A stretch of 64,000 nucleotides of DNA from Streptomyces sp. TG1A-8. GTDB lineage: Bacteria; Actinomycetota; Actinomycetes; Streptomycetales; Streptomycetaceae. The position numbers and the translations under genes were made by a program. The notes beneath the pieces were generated by a model. The model was not told where the DNA came from and did no database searches. It was given only the letters and a program-made list of their open reading frames with translations. Positions within the stretch are counted from its first letter, which is position 1, and each line of letters begins with the position of its first letter. Location: positions 2,108,001-2,172,000 of the forward strand of contig NZ_JASTLB010000001.1 in the NCBI RefSeq assembly GCF_030499535.1, in the 5' to 3' direction. Below, in pieces: positions 45,664 through 56,748 of this stretch.

Positions 45664-46083
45664 TCAGGCCTCGGTGGACTCGGACTCGGCAGCGGCCTCG
45701 TCCTTCTTCTCAGCCTTCTTCTTCTGGGTGATCGCCTCACCCTTGCCCTCGTCTTCACCGCCGAGGGCCTCGAACGACGGACGCGTGGCCTTGGGCTCGG
45801 CGACGAGCAGCGGCGCCGGAGCGGGCTCGCCCTTGAACTTCTGCCAGTCGCCGGTCTTCTTCAGGATGGCGAGCACGGGCTCCGTCGGCTGAGCGCCGAC
45901 ACCGAGCCAGTACGCCACACGCTCGGCGTCCACCTCGATGACCGACGGGTTGTAGGTCGGGTGGTACTTGCCGATCTCCTCGATGGCCCGGCCGTCACGG
46001 CGGGTACGGGAGTCGGCGACGACGATGCGGTAGTGAGGCGAACGGATCTTGCCCAGACGCTTCAGCTTGATCTTGACTGCCAC
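45664..46083 (-). CDS. rpsP: 30S ribosomal protein S16
   Basis: S16 with 139 residues: core [38 protein letters not shown], then an Ala/Glu-rich acidic tail from about residue 85 ([11 protein letters not shown]), as in other actinobacteria. Five bases before khpA. Confidence 0.96.
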   Translation of the reverse strand: MAVKIKLKRLGKIRSPHYRIVVADSRTRRDGRAIEEIGKYHPTYNPSVIEVDAERVAYWLGVGAQPTEPVLAILKKTGDWQKFKGEPAPAPLLVAEPKATRPSFEALGGEDEGKGEAITQKKKAEKKDEAAAESESTEA

Positions 46084-46442
46084 GGGAGTGGGTTCTCCTG
46101 GATTTGACGTGGTTGGGCACGGCGGAACTGCCGCGTGGGGTTGCGGTACCCGAGTGCCCGATGGACGCGTCAGCCGGAGGAGAGAGGGGTCCTGTGCGGC
46201 TGTCGAGTACAGCTAGCCATTGTGCCACACCCCGCCGGGCGCTCCCGGCCGAGGGTGCGCCCCGTACCGGCCGGCGGCGCGGGAACGGCGCGTGCGCGGT
46301 CCGCCCCGGGACACGGGGCGTCACCGTCGTGCGGTCCGCCGCGCGGGTGCAGGAGCGGCGGCCGGACCGCCGCTCCCGCACCCGCGCTCCGTGCCCGGTT
46401 CGACCGGCAGCCACGAGATGCCGGTGCGCCGCGGGCCCGCGG
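46084..46442 (-). promoter_or_regulatory. rpsP upstream region, no gene
   Basis: 359 bases containing the promoter and leader of rpsP and, at the far end, the terminator of the SprT-like gene (46343-46385). No convincing coding sequence; an open frame exists but has no conserved content. No -10/-35 could be assigned with confidence. Confidence 0.5.
46343..46385 (-). terminator. 18-bp hairpin after the SprT-like gene
   Basis: GCGGGTGC and GCACCCGC outer arms plus GGAGCGGCGG/CCGCCGCTCC inner arms, one A-C mismatch, loop CCGGA. About 60 bases past the stop of the SprT-like gene. Confidence 0.7.
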
Positions 46443-47039
46443 TCACGCCGCGCCGGCCACCTCCGGGATCCGGAAGGGCTTGCCGCAGCCGCCGCAGACG
46501 ATCGGGGCCTGGGCCAGGACCGAGGGGACCACCCGGACGTTGCGGCCGCAGTCGCAGACCGCCTTGACGCGGACGCCACCGCCGGAGGAGCCGTGCCGGG
46601 CGGCCGGGCCGCGGAAGGTGCGGGAGGTGTCGGAGGAGGTGGCCGCCGTGTGCGCCTTCAGCGCGCGCTGCAGCCGCTCGATGGTCGGGCGGTAGCGCCG
46701 CTTCGCCTCGGGGTTGAGCGTGACCAGCGAGAAACCGCTGCTGGGGTGCGGCTCCTCGGAGTGGTCCAGACCCAGTTCCTCGGCGATCGCGAGGAAGCGG
46801 CGGTTGTGGTAGCGGCCGGCCCGGGAGGTGTCGCGGACCCCGCGGGCGGCGGCGATGCCGTGGACTGCCTCATGGAGCAGTCGTTCGAAGGAGAGTTCGT
46901 GTCCGCACGCGGACGACGACTCCCCGATCAGGGACTCCGGCGCGGCGAGGTCCGGCAGCTCGGGGTGGTACCGCTGAATGTCGGCCCACGCCTGCGCCAG
47001 CTCCGCGGCGAGAACAGGTGGTGTCTGTGTCGTGCTCAC
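46443..47039 (-). CDS. SprT-like zinc metallopeptidase
   Basis: 198 residues. HEAVH in RLLHEAVHGIAAARG provides the HExxH zinc site, GRYHNRRFLAIAEELGL is the third ligand region of SprT-like proteins. The C-terminal part has a CDCGRN...CGGCGKP zinc ribbon. SprT/Spartan proteins act on DNA-protein crosslinks in eukaryotes; bacterial role is unclear. GTG start. Divergent from a methyltransferase. Confidence 0.82.
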   Translation of the reverse strand: MSTTQTPPVLAAELAQAWADIQRYHPELPDLAAPESLIGESSSACGHELSFERLLHEAVHGIAAARGVRDTSRAGRYHNRRFLAIAEELGLDHSEEPHPSSGFSLVTLNPEAKRRYRPTIERLQRALKAHTAATSSDTSRTFRGPAARHGSSGGGVRVKAVCDCGRNVRVVPSVLAQAPIVCGGCGKPFRIPEVAGAA

Positions 47040-47554
47040 GTAATCACAACGAGCGGGGGTACCGCTGTGTTCCTATTCCGGGGCATCCCAAATAATTTGC
47101 ACGTACCCGTCAGTTGGCACCGATGCGGCCTGACGAGGGCGGGTGCGCTGATCTGCGGAGAAGCCTCACAGCCCGTACCAAGCTGGTGCGTAGGCCACGG
47201 CACGGTCCGGCGCACGGGCGCGGACGCGGCGGGGATCGGCGGATGCGCAAGGGGCGATTCGGCCGCTTCGGGGACCGGGCCGCCGTCTCGATGGGCGTAC
47301 GGGCGTCCGTGTCGTCCGTGTCGTCCGTGAGGTTACCGGGTACCCGTTCACTGCCTGTCACCGGGCCGTCCACGGATTGCCGGGGTGTGAAATCCCGTCA
47401 CACGCACCAGCAGACCGCAAGCCACGCCCCATGCCCCCTGGACGGCGCCGCGAGCCGGGAGTTACCTGGCATACGTGGAGAGTGCGAGCGCACGGCACGG
47501 GGGCCACGCCATCGGGCACAGCGGCGAACTGTCGGCGGATTGGGGCGCTTACCT
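47040..47554. promoter_or_regulatory. Divergent intergenic region, no gene
   Basis: 515 bases between the SprT-like gene and the methyltransferase. It contains the inverted repeat GTGTGA-N7-TCACAC (47385-47403), a short GTGTCGTCC tandem repeat (47310-47330), and an A+T-richer patch around 47070-47100. Open frames here lack conserved sequence. Promoters for both genes should lie inside. Confidence 0.5.
47385..47403. promoter_or_regulatory. Inverted repeat resembling a Crp-type operator
   Basis: GTGTGA-AATCCCG-TCACAC, a 6-bp perfect inverted repeat with seven-base spacing, one longer than the TGTGA-N6-TCACA Crp consensus. It is 152 bases before the methyltransferase ATG. The binding protein is not known. 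Confidence 0.35.
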
Positions 47555-48409
47555 ATGACACCTACGCTCGTGCGGGAACACCTGTCCCACGCGGACCCCG
47601 TGCCACCCCGCGTGGACCCGTGCGCACGCGCGCGTGACTGGTCCGAGATCCAGGAGCGGATGCTGGTCCCGCTCTTCGAGACCGTCTACGAGCGACTTGA
47701 AGTGGGCCGGGCCACCCGGCTGCTGGGCCTGCGCTGCGGGTCCGGGCTGGCGCTGCTGATGGCGGCGGCCAGAGGAGCCGCGGTCACCGGTGTCGACCCC
47801 TCGCCCGAACGGCTGGCCCTCGCGCGTGAGCGCCTGCTGCCGCCGGGCGGCACGCGCGCGCGGACGGGCACGAGGCTCGTGGACGGCACCCCCCGGGACG
47901 CGGCCGGCGCGGGGACGCCCGCATACACCCTGGTGACCGTCTTCGAGCCGGTCGGCTGCCTGGCCGACGACTCCGAAGGACTCGGCGGCCTGCTGGCGGG
48001 GGCGCTGCCCCTGGCCGGACACGGGGCGGCCGTGGTGCTGGCCGGCTGGGGTCCGCCGGAGCGCTGCGCCACCGCCTCGGTGCTGCGGGTGGCGGCGGAA
48101 CTGGCCGATCCCCTGCACGGTGCGCGCCGCTGGCGGCCCCCGCTGCGGGACGACCTGGAGCAGGTCGCCCAGCGGGCGGGGCTGAAGCCGGACGGCTCGG
48201 GACGGGTGGCCTGCCCGTTCGGGTACGCCGACGTCGACAGCGCCGTGCGGGGCCTGCTGTCGACCGGTCTGTTCGACGCGGCGATCGCGGCGGCGGGCGG
48301 CAGGCAGGTGGACAAGGAGCTGGCGGAGGCGCTGCACCCGTACCGGCGCGAGGGCGGGACGGTGTGGATGCCGAACGTGTTCCGCTACCTGATCGCCCGC
48401 GTGCCCTAG
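47555..48409 (+). CDS. SAM-dependent methyltransferase-like protein
   Basis: 284 residues, class I methyltransferase fold with a changed motif I: LLGLRCGSGLALLMAAARG instead of xDxGCGxG, then VTGVDPSPERLALARERL (acidic loop) and VVLAGWGPPERC. The substituted first Asp and unusual glycine pattern leave activity uncertain. ATG at 47555 with GGGGCG upstream. Convergent with ffh. Substrate unknown. Confidence 0.78.
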   Translation: MTPTLVREHLSHADPVPPRVDPCARARDWSEIQERMLVPLFETVYERLEVGRATRLLGLRCGSGLALLMAAARGAAVTGVDPSPERLALARERLLPPGGTRARTGTRLVDGTPRDAAGAGTPAYTLVTVFEPVGCLADDSEGLGGLLAGALPLAGHGAAVVLAGWGPPERCATASVLRVAAELADPLHGARRWRPPLRDDLEQVAQRAGLKPDGSGRVACPFGYADVDSAVRGLLSTGLFDAAIAAAGGRQVDKELAEALHPYRREGGTVWMPNVFRYLIARVP

Positions 48410-48416
48410 GGACACC

Positions 48417-48516
48417 GCCCGCCGCCCGGGCGGCGGGCCGCGGCGGCGCTCACGCCGGGACGTGCGCGGGCCCGGGGCCGCCGGGACGTGCCGCCGGGGG
48501 CGGGCCCGGCCCGCGC
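48417..48516. terminator. Two palindromes between convergent methyltransferase and ffh
   Basis: A perfect 22-bp palindrome (48417-48438) eight bases past the methyltransferase stop, and GCGCGGGCC/GGCCCGCGC arms (48464-48472, 48508-48516) just past the ffh stop. Each fits its upstream gene. Confidence 0.6.
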
Positions 48517-48526
48517 GGGGGTCGGC

Positions 48527-50083
48527 TCAGCCCATGAACTTCTTGAACTCGTCCGGCAGCTCGAACTCCTGGCCGCCCTGCTGCGGCAGCCCGAACGCGT
48601 TGCCGCCCTGGGCGGCGGCCTCGCGCCGCTGGGCCTCCTCCAGCTCCTGCTGCTTGCGCTTCATCGGGTTGCCGGAGCGCTGCTTGCCCTTGGCCTTCTT
48701 CTGCTGCTTCCGGGCCCGGCCGGGGCCGCCGCCCATCCCCGGCATCCCCGGCATCCCCGGCATCCCCGGCATGCCGCCCTGGGCCATCCGGGACATCATC
48801 TTGCGCGCCTCGAAGAACCGCTCGACCAGGTTCTTCACCGCGCTGACCTCGACGCCGGACCCCTTGGCGATGCGGGCGCGGCGGGAGCCGTTGATGATCG
48901 TCGGGTCCTGGCGCTCGGCCGGGGTCATCGACTTGATGATCGCGGCGGTGCGGTCGACGTCCCGCTCGTCGATGTTCTGGATCTGGTCCTTGATCTGGCC
49001 CATGCCCGGCAGCATGCCGAGCAGCTTGGAGATGGAGCCCATCTTGCGGACCTGCTCCATCTGGGCCAGGAAGTCGTCCAGGGTGAAGTCCTGGCCCTTC
49101 TTGGACGCCAGCTTCGAGGCCATCTTCTGGGCCTCTTCCTGACTGAACGTCTTCTCCGCCTGCTCGATCAGGGTGAGCAGGTCGCCCATGTCGAGGATGC
49201 GGGAGGCCATCCGGTCCGGGTGGAAGGCGTCGAAGTCCTCCAGCTTCTCGCCGTTCGACGCGAACATGATCGGCTTGCCGGTGACCTGGCGGATCGACAG
49301 GGCCGCGCCACCGCGGGCGTCGCCGTCGAGCTTGGACAGCACCACGCCGTCGAAGCCGACGCCGTCGCGGAAGGCCTCGGCGGTGTTGACGGCGTCCTGG
49401 CCGATCATCGCGTCGACCACGAACAGGATCTCGTCCGGGGAGACGGCGTCGCGGATGTCCGCGGCCTGCTGCATCATCTCCTGGTCGATGCCGAGGCGGC
49501 CGGCGGTGTCCACGATCACGATGTCGTGGACCTTGGACTTCGCGTAGCCGATGGAGTCCTCGGCGACCTTGACCGGGTCGCCGACGCCGTTGCCCGGCTC
49601 CGGGGCGTAGACGGCGACACCGGCGCGCTCGGCGACGACGCTCAGCTGGTTGACGGCGTTCGGGCGCTGGAGGTCGCAGGCGACCAGCAGCGGCGAGTGG
49701 CCCTGCTCCTTCAGCCAGCGGCCGAGCTTGCCCGCGAGGGTGGTCTTGCCGGCGCCCTGCAGACCGGCCAGCATGATGACGGTGGGGGGCTGCTTGGCGA
49801 AGCGCAGGCGCCGGGTCTCGCCGCCGAGGATGGTGACCAGTTCCTCGTTGACGATCTTCAGGACCTGCTGGGCCGGGTTCAGCGCCCGGGAGACCTCGGC
49901 GCCGAGCGCGCGCTCCTTGAGGTTCTTGATGAACGAGCGGACGACGGGCAGCGCCACGTCCGCCTCGAGGAGGGCGATGCGGATCTCACGCGCCGTGGCG
50001 TCGATGTCCGCTTCGCTCAGCCGGCCTTTCCCGCGGAGGTTTTTGAAAGTCGCGCTGAGGCGGTCGGAGAGAGTGTCGAACAC
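48527..50083 (-). CDS. ffh: Signal recognition particle protein Ffh
   Basis: 518 residues. N domain, GTPase G domain with GLQGAGKTT, DTAGRLGID and SKLDGDARGG, then the methionine-rich M domain (MASKLASKKGQDFTLDDFL, KLLGMLPGMGQ). The C-terminal tail has four tandem MPG units and a basic Gln/Lys-rich segment. Binds signal sequences and docks with FtsY, 7.4 kb away. GTG at 50083 with GAGGA upstream. Confidence 0.95.
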   Translation of the reverse strand: MFDTLSDRLSATFKNLRGKGRLSEADIDATAREIRIALLEADVALPVVRSFIKNLKERALGAEVSRALNPAQQVLKIVNEELVTILGGETRRLRFAKQPPTVIMLAGLQGAGKTTLAGKLGRWLKEQGHSPLLVACDLQRPNAVNQLSVVAERAGVAVYAPEPGNGVGDPVKVAEDSIGYAKSKVHDIVIVDTAGRLGIDQEMMQQAADIRDAVSPDEILFVVDAMIGQDAVNTAEAFRDGVGFDGVVLSKLDGDARGGAALSIRQVTGKPIMFASNGEKLEDFDAFHPDRMASRILDMGDLLTLIEQAEKTFSQEEAQKMASKLASKKGQDFTLDDFLAQMEQVRKMGSISKLLGMLPGMGQIKDQIQNIDERDVDRTAAIIKSMTPAERQDPTIINGSRRARIAKGSGVEVSAVKNLVERFFEARKMMSRMAQGGMPGMPGMPGMPGMGGGPGRARKQQKKAKGKQRSGNPMKRKQQELEEAQRREAAAQGGNAFGLPQQGGQEFELPDEFKKFMG

Positions 50084-50173
50084 GGCGGCGTCGGTCCTCG
50101 GAGTCGGGGGCGGTCTGAGCGTCTTCCAGGGTATCCGGCCCGGCAGGGTAACGGACCCCGCCCGCCGCTTTCG

Positions 50174-50201
50174 GCGTGCGGGGCGCGCCCCGCACGCCGC
50201 G
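50174..50201. repeat. 28-bp perfect palindrome
   Basis: Exact self-complementary sequence with centre at 50187/50188 in the ffh-glnD gap. On RNA it would fold to a stem with a tiny loop. Either part of the ffh promoter region or a secondary terminator. Confidence 0.8.
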
Positions 50202-50240
50202 GGGGCCGCAGGGCGTCCGGACCGGTCCCGGGAAGACCTC

Positions 50241-50286
50241 CCGGTCCGGACCTTCCGCGCACGTGTGCGCGGAAGGTCCGGACCGG
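50241..50286 (-). terminator. 22-bp hairpin after glnD
   Basis: Perfect 22-bp arms around a 2-base centre, starting 28 bases past the glnD stop; the GGTCCGGACC unit in it recurs around 50215 and 50240. Terminator of amtB-glnK-glnD. Confidence 0.8.
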
Positions 50287-50314
50287 CGGTCACGGGGTCG
50301 GGGAAGACGGGGGG

Positions 50315-52771
50315 TCAGGCCCGCAGCGTCTCCTCCAGCACGCGCGCCACCGAGGCCGCGTCCTGCTCCGGCAGCGGCGCGCCCGCGCCGGTCGTGACGT
50401 AGAAGGCGTCGACCGCGTTCGAGCCCAGGGTGCTGACGTGCATGCTCCGCATCCGCACTCCGGCCTTCTCCAGTGCCATCCCCATGCGGAACAGCAGGCC
50501 CGGGGCGTCCTGGGCCCGCACCTCGATCACGGTGGCGTGGCGGGAGGCCGCCGGGGCCACCGTCACGCGGGGCGGCGGCGCCACCCAGCCGCGGCGGCGC
50601 GGGTAGGCGGCGTCGCGCTCGGCGAGCCGGCCGGCGATGTCGAGGGTGCCGTCGAGGGCGCGGACGAGGTCGGCGCGCAGGCGGGCGGCCTGCGGCAGGG
50701 AGCCGTACTCGGCGGCGACCCGCCAGTTCAGCAGGAGGACCGAGTCGTCGCCGCCGTCGTCGACGTCGTCGGGCAGGGTCAGGGTCCGCAGCTCGGCCGT
50801 GCGGACGGTCAGCCGGTGCACGGCCAGGACACCGGCGACCGCGGGCAGCACGCCGGGCCGGTCGGGGACGGCGATGAGCAGCTCGACGCCGAGCGGCTCG
50901 GGCTCGCCGCAGGGCTCCTCCGGCACGGGTTCCCGCTGCGCGCGCAGGGCGAGGACCGGGCCGCCGGTGCGGAAGGCCTCGATCGCCAGCCGTTCCTGCT
51001 CGGCCGTGGGCGCGGCGGGCTCCGGCTCCCCGGGCACGTCGCCGGCGAGGACGGCGGACACCCGGCGCACCAGGTCGGCGACGAGGGAGCCGCGCCAGGA
51101 GGACCAGGCGGCCGGGCCGGTGGCCAGCGCGTCCGCCTCGGTGAGGGCGTGCAGCAGTTCCAGGGTGCCCTGGGTGCCGACGGCCCCGGCGACCGAGCGG
51201 ACGGTCGCCGGGTCCTCCAGGTCGCGGCGCGTGGCCGTCTCGATGAGCAGCAGGTGGTGGCGCACCAGGGCCGACAGCACCGCCACGTCGGCGCGGTCGA
51301 AGCCGATCCGGGTGGCCACGTCCTTGACGATGATCTCGCCGGCCACGGAGTGGTCGCCGGGCCAGCCCTTGCCGATGTCGTGCAGGAGGGCGGCGACGAG
51401 GAGCAGGTCGGGGCGGCTGACGCGGCGGGCCAGCTCGGAGGCGCGGACCGCGGTCTCGATCAGGTGCCGGTCCACGGTCCAGACGTGGACGGCGTTGCGC
51501 TGCGGGCGGCAGCGGACCCGCTCCCAGTCCGGCAGGATGCGGCTGACCAGGCCCTCCGCCTCCAGCGCCTCCCAGACCTCGACGGTCGGCCGGCCCGAGC
51601 CGAGCAGCGTCACCAGTTGCTCGCGGGCCTCGGCGGGCCAGGGCGTGGGCAGCGGGCGCACGGTGCCGGCCATGCGCCGCACGGCGTGCAGGGAGAGCGG
51701 GAGGCCGGCCTGTGCGGCGGCGGCCGCGGCGCGCAGCGGCAGCACGGGGTCGCGTTCGGGGCGCGCGGCGCGGGCGAGCACCACCTCGCCGTCCTGCTCG
51801 ACGACGCCCTCGGCGAGCGGTGACCGCTCGGTGACCGGCTTTGCGCCGCCCAGCATGGCGCGCAGGCGCGGGCGCACGGCGCGCGAGCGCAGCACGCGTC
51901 CCACCTCGCGCCAGGTGACGTCGCTGGCGTAGGAGATCACCCGCGCCGCCTCGTACACCTGCCGCAGCAGGGTGTCGGCGTCCAGCAGGCCCAGTTCGGC
52001 GGCCACCTGGTCCTGTTCCTGCAGGGCGAGCCGGTCGGTGGCGCGGCCGGTGGCCAGGTGCAGGGCGTCGCGGACGTCGAGCAGGCGCCGGCGGGCGTCG
52101 GCGAGGCCCTCGCGCGGGGCGTCGGCCAGCCAGGACGCGGCCACGGCGCGCAGGACGGTGGCGTCCCTGAGGCCGCCGCGGGCCTCCTTGAGGTCGGGCT
52201 CCAGCAGGTACTGCAGCTCGCCCTGGCGTCCGGCGCGTTCGGTGCACAGTTCCTGCAGCTCGGGCAGGCGCCTGGGCGCCTGGTTGCGCCAGTCGGCCAG
52301 CACGGCGGTGCGCAGTCCGGCGCTCAGGCCCAGGTCGCCGGCGAGGTGGCGGGCGTCCAGGAGGCCGAGCTGGACCTTCAGGTCCTCGCCCGCCGTCCTG
52401 CGGGCCTCGGCCGGGGTGCGCACGGAGTGGTCGAGGGAGAGGCCGAGGTCCCAGACGGGGTACCAGAGGCGGTCGGCCAGGGCGGCGACCGCGCCGGGGT
52501 CGCCGTCGTCGTGCAGCAGCAGGAGGTCGAGGTCGCTGCGCGGGGACAGCTCGCCGCGGCCGTAGCCGCCCACCGCGACGAGACAGACCCCCTTGACGTC
52601 GCCGGCCGCCGCCGTGAAGAGCCCGGCCAGCCAGTCGTCGGTCAGTTCGGCGAGGGCCGCACGGCGCGGCGGCCCGGACCGCGCCCCCTCGGTGAGGAGG
52701 CGCAGCCGGGCCGCCGCGTAGCCGCTGGGTCCCGAGTCATCCGCTTCTTTCCGCACATCAGTTCGCGTCAC
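50315..52771 (-). CDS. glnD: PII nucleotidyltransferase/removing enzyme GlnD
   Basis: 818 residues. Nucleotidyltransferase domain with GGYGRGELSPRSDLDLLLL near 65-90, GlnD linker, HD domain (LLLVAALLHDIGKGW, about 445), and two ACT domains (ELLIAVPDRPGVLPAVAGVL; TVIEVRAQDAPGLLFRMGMA). In Streptomyces GlnD adenylylates GlnK rather than uridylylating it. The GTG at 52771 has a weak ribosome site; 26 bases after glnK. Confidence 0.94.
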   Translation of the reverse strand: MTRTDVRKEADDSGPSGYAAARLRLLTEGARSGPPRRAALAELTDDWLAGLFTAAAGDVKGVCLVAVGGYGRGELSPRSDLDLLLLHDDGDPGAVAALADRLWYPVWDLGLSLDHSVRTPAEARRTAGEDLKVQLGLLDARHLAGDLGLSAGLRTAVLADWRNQAPRRLPELQELCTERAGRQGELQYLLEPDLKEARGGLRDATVLRAVAASWLADAPREGLADARRRLLDVRDALHLATGRATDRLALQEQDQVAAELGLLDADTLLRQVYEAARVISYASDVTWREVGRVLRSRAVRPRLRAMLGGAKPVTERSPLAEGVVEQDGEVVLARAARPERDPVLPLRAAAAAAQAGLPLSLHAVRRMAGTVRPLPTPWPAEAREQLVTLLGSGRPTVEVWEALEAEGLVSRILPDWERVRCRPQRNAVHVWTVDRHLIETAVRASELARRVSRPDLLLVAALLHDIGKGWPGDHSVAGEIIVKDVATRIGFDRADVAVLSALVRHHLLLIETATRRDLEDPATVRSVAGAVGTQGTLELLHALTEADALATGPAAWSSWRGSLVADLVRRVSAVLAGDVPGEPEPAAPTAEQERLAIEAFRTGGPVLALRAQREPVPEEPCGEPEPLGVELLIAVPDRPGVLPAVAGVLAVHRLTVRTAELRTLTLPDDVDDGGDDSVLLLNWRVAAEYGSLPQAARLRADLVRALDGTLDIAGRLAERDAAYPRRRGWVAPPPRVTVAPAASRHATVIEVRAQDAPGLLFRMGMALEKAGVRMRSMHVSTLGSNAVDAFYVTTGAGAPLPEQDAASVARVLEETLRA

Positions 52772-52797
52772 CCAGCGACTCCTGTCTTCCTGTCGTG

Positions 52798-54806
<2,009 letters not shown>

Positions 54807-56318
54807 TCAGACCGCCTCGGCGGCCTCCGGCAGGTCCGTGGCGAGCTGGTCGACCAGGTCGGCCACCGCGGCGAGCCCGCCGAAGTCGCGGACGGCCGTG
54901 TCGACGGTCTTCCGGATACGGGTGTTCACCCGCTCGGAGCGGACCTTCTGGGCGGTCCGCATGGCCTGCAGGGCGTACTCCGTGCTGCGCTCGGGCTCGC
55001 GCTGCAGCAGGTGCACGGTGGCCATGCCGATCAGGTTGAGCGCGTACGACCGCTGGTGCTCGGCGTCCTGGGCGAACAGCTCGACGGCCTTGCGCATGAG
55101 CGGCTCGGCCAGGGAGGCGTAGGTGGGGCTGCGGCCGGCGACGTAGGCGAGGTCGCGGAAGGAGTGGGAGTTCTCGCCGTACAGCTCGGCCTCGGAGAAG
55201 AAGCGGATCCAGTCGGGGTCCGGCTCGTCCCACTCGTCGACCTCGGCGAAGGCGTCCTCGGCCATGCGCACCGCCCGCTTGCACTTGCCGGGCTGGCCCA
55301 TGTTGGCGTACGCGCGGGCCTCCATCGCATACAGCATGGACTGGGTGCGGGGGCTCGCGCAGTCGCGGCTGCCGTACTGGGCGAGGTGGACGAGTTCCAG
55401 GGCGTCGTCGGGCCGGCCCAGGTGGATCATCTGACGGCTCATGCTGGACAGGACGTAGGAGCCGAGCGGCCGGTCGCCGGCCTCCTTGGCGGCGTGCAGG
55501 GCGAGGACGAAGTACTTCTGCGCGGTGGGCTGGAGGCCCACGTCGTACGACATCCAGCCGGCGAGTTCGGCGAGCTCGGCGGCGACCCCGAAGAGCCTGC
55601 GCGTGGTGGCCTGCGGCTGGGGCTCCTGGAGGAGGTCGGTGACCTCGTGCAGCTGGCCGACGACCGCCTTGCGGCGCAGGCCGCCGCCGCACTGGGCGTC
55701 CCACTGGCGGAACATCACCGTGGTGGACTCCAGCAGCTCCAGCTCCGGCCGGGACAGCCGGCCCGGCCTGCGGGAGTCCAGGACGGACTCCGGGACGGAC
55801 CCGGACGGGACCGGCGAGGCGGGGGCGGGCACCAGCCAGCGCTGGAGGGGCTCGATGAGGGAGGGCCCGGCGGACAGGGCCAGGGAGGTCCCGAGGAAGC
55901 CGCGTCGCGCCAGCATCAGGTCGCTGCGGGAGAACTCGCTGAGCAGCTCCACGGTCTGCGGCCCCGTCCAGGGCAGGTCGACGCCGGACGCGGAGGGCGC
56001 GGGGCGGGCGGCGCGCAGGCCGAGGTCCTCGACGGAGACGACGCAGCCGAAGCGCTCGGAGAACAGCTCGGACAGGATGCGCGGGATCGGCTCGCGCGGG
56101 TTCTCCCCGTCCAGCCAGCGGCGTACCCGGGAGGTGTCCGTGGAGATGTGGTTGGCCCCCAGCCGGCGGGCCCGGCGGTTCACCTGGCGGGCCAGTTCGC
56201 CCTTGGACCAGCCGCTGCGCACGAACCAGGAGCCGAGCAGTTCGTTGGGGCGCTTGTCCGCGTTCGCGCCGCCACCGCCGTTGCCGCCCACTGGAACGCC
56301 CCCACTTCCCGAGACCAC
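54807..56318 (-). CDS. nsdA: Development and antibiotic regulator NsdA
   Basis: 503 residues. A short helix-turn-helix-like N-terminal part (WSKGELARQVNRRARRLG, STDTSRVRRWLDGENP) is followed by TPR-like helices (FVLALHAAKEAGDRPLGSYV, AYANMGQPGKCKRAVRMAED). NsdA (SCO5582 in S. coelicolor) is a negative regulator of sporulation and actinorhodin production. Start is GTG at 56318 or 56291; the latter has GGGGGCG upstream. A Gly/Asn-rich patch lies between. Confidence 0.9.
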   Translation of the reverse strand: MVSGSGGVPVGGNGGGGANADKRPNELLGSWFVRSGWSKGELARQVNRRARRLGANHISTDTSRVRRWLDGENPREPIPRILSELFSERFGCVVSVEDLGLRAARPAPSASGVDLPWTGPQTVELLSEFSRSDLMLARRGFLGTSLALSAGPSLIEPLQRWLVPAPASPVPSGSVPESVLDSRRPGRLSRPELELLESTTVMFRQWDAQCGGGLRRKAVVGQLHEVTDLLQEPQPQATTRRLFGVAAELAELAGWMSYDVGLQPTAQKYFVLALHAAKEAGDRPLGSYVLSSMSRQMIHLGRPDDALELVHLAQYGSRDCASPRTQSMLYAMEARAYANMGQPGKCKRAVRMAEDAFAEVDEWDEPDPDWIRFFSEAELYGENSHSFRDLAYVAGRSPTYASLAEPLMRKAVELFAQDAEHQRSYALNLIGMATVHLLQREPERSTEYALQAMRTAQKVRSERVNTRIRKTVDTAVRDFGGLAAVADLVDQLATDLPEAAEAV

Positions 56319-56748
56319 TTGCCGCCGAGTGCGCCGAGCCCTAACAGAATGCCGGTGAACACGGCCTCGCGTCCGCCGGTTCCCACCCTTCGAACGCGGT
56401 GGCGGCTTGCCCCCGGCATACCCACGAGTGCATGTGCCCCGAGGCCCCGCGCACTCACGGTAATCCCACGATCACCGGTTCAACCTCGGCCGCCCCGAAA
56501 ACGCCACCATTCGCCACCCCTTCGATGGAACTCCGGGCGGCCGGCACGCGATTCACTTGACACAGGACCGCCGGAAGTGGGCGGAGCGATGTGCGCTGGG
56601 GCGCGCGCCCTTCGGCGCACGCCCCCCGGTGCCACCGGACGCCGCCTTCGTCCCGCGCGAGAGGGGGAAGGCGGTTCCACAGGTCACGTTCCGCTTCCGT
56701 GCCGTTCCTCGTCGTAACCACCGGCGCGCTGGACCCGTTGGAGGAGGC
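56319..56748. promoter_or_regulatory. Divergent region of nsdA and the prim-pol-like gene
   Basis: 430 bases without a gene. The first part (56319-56560) contains relatively A+T-rich segments and no strong hairpin; the second part is G+C rich. Promoters for both genes expected, none assigned. Confidence 0.45.

Noticed and set aside
47114..47554. Upstream extension of the methyltransferase frame.
   Set aside because: No conserved sequence or ribosome site; the ATG at 47555 fits the fold better.
50174..50201. 28-bp palindrome as a replication or attachment site.
   Set aside because: No integrase, tRNA or iterons nearby; the intergenic hairpin explanation is simpler.
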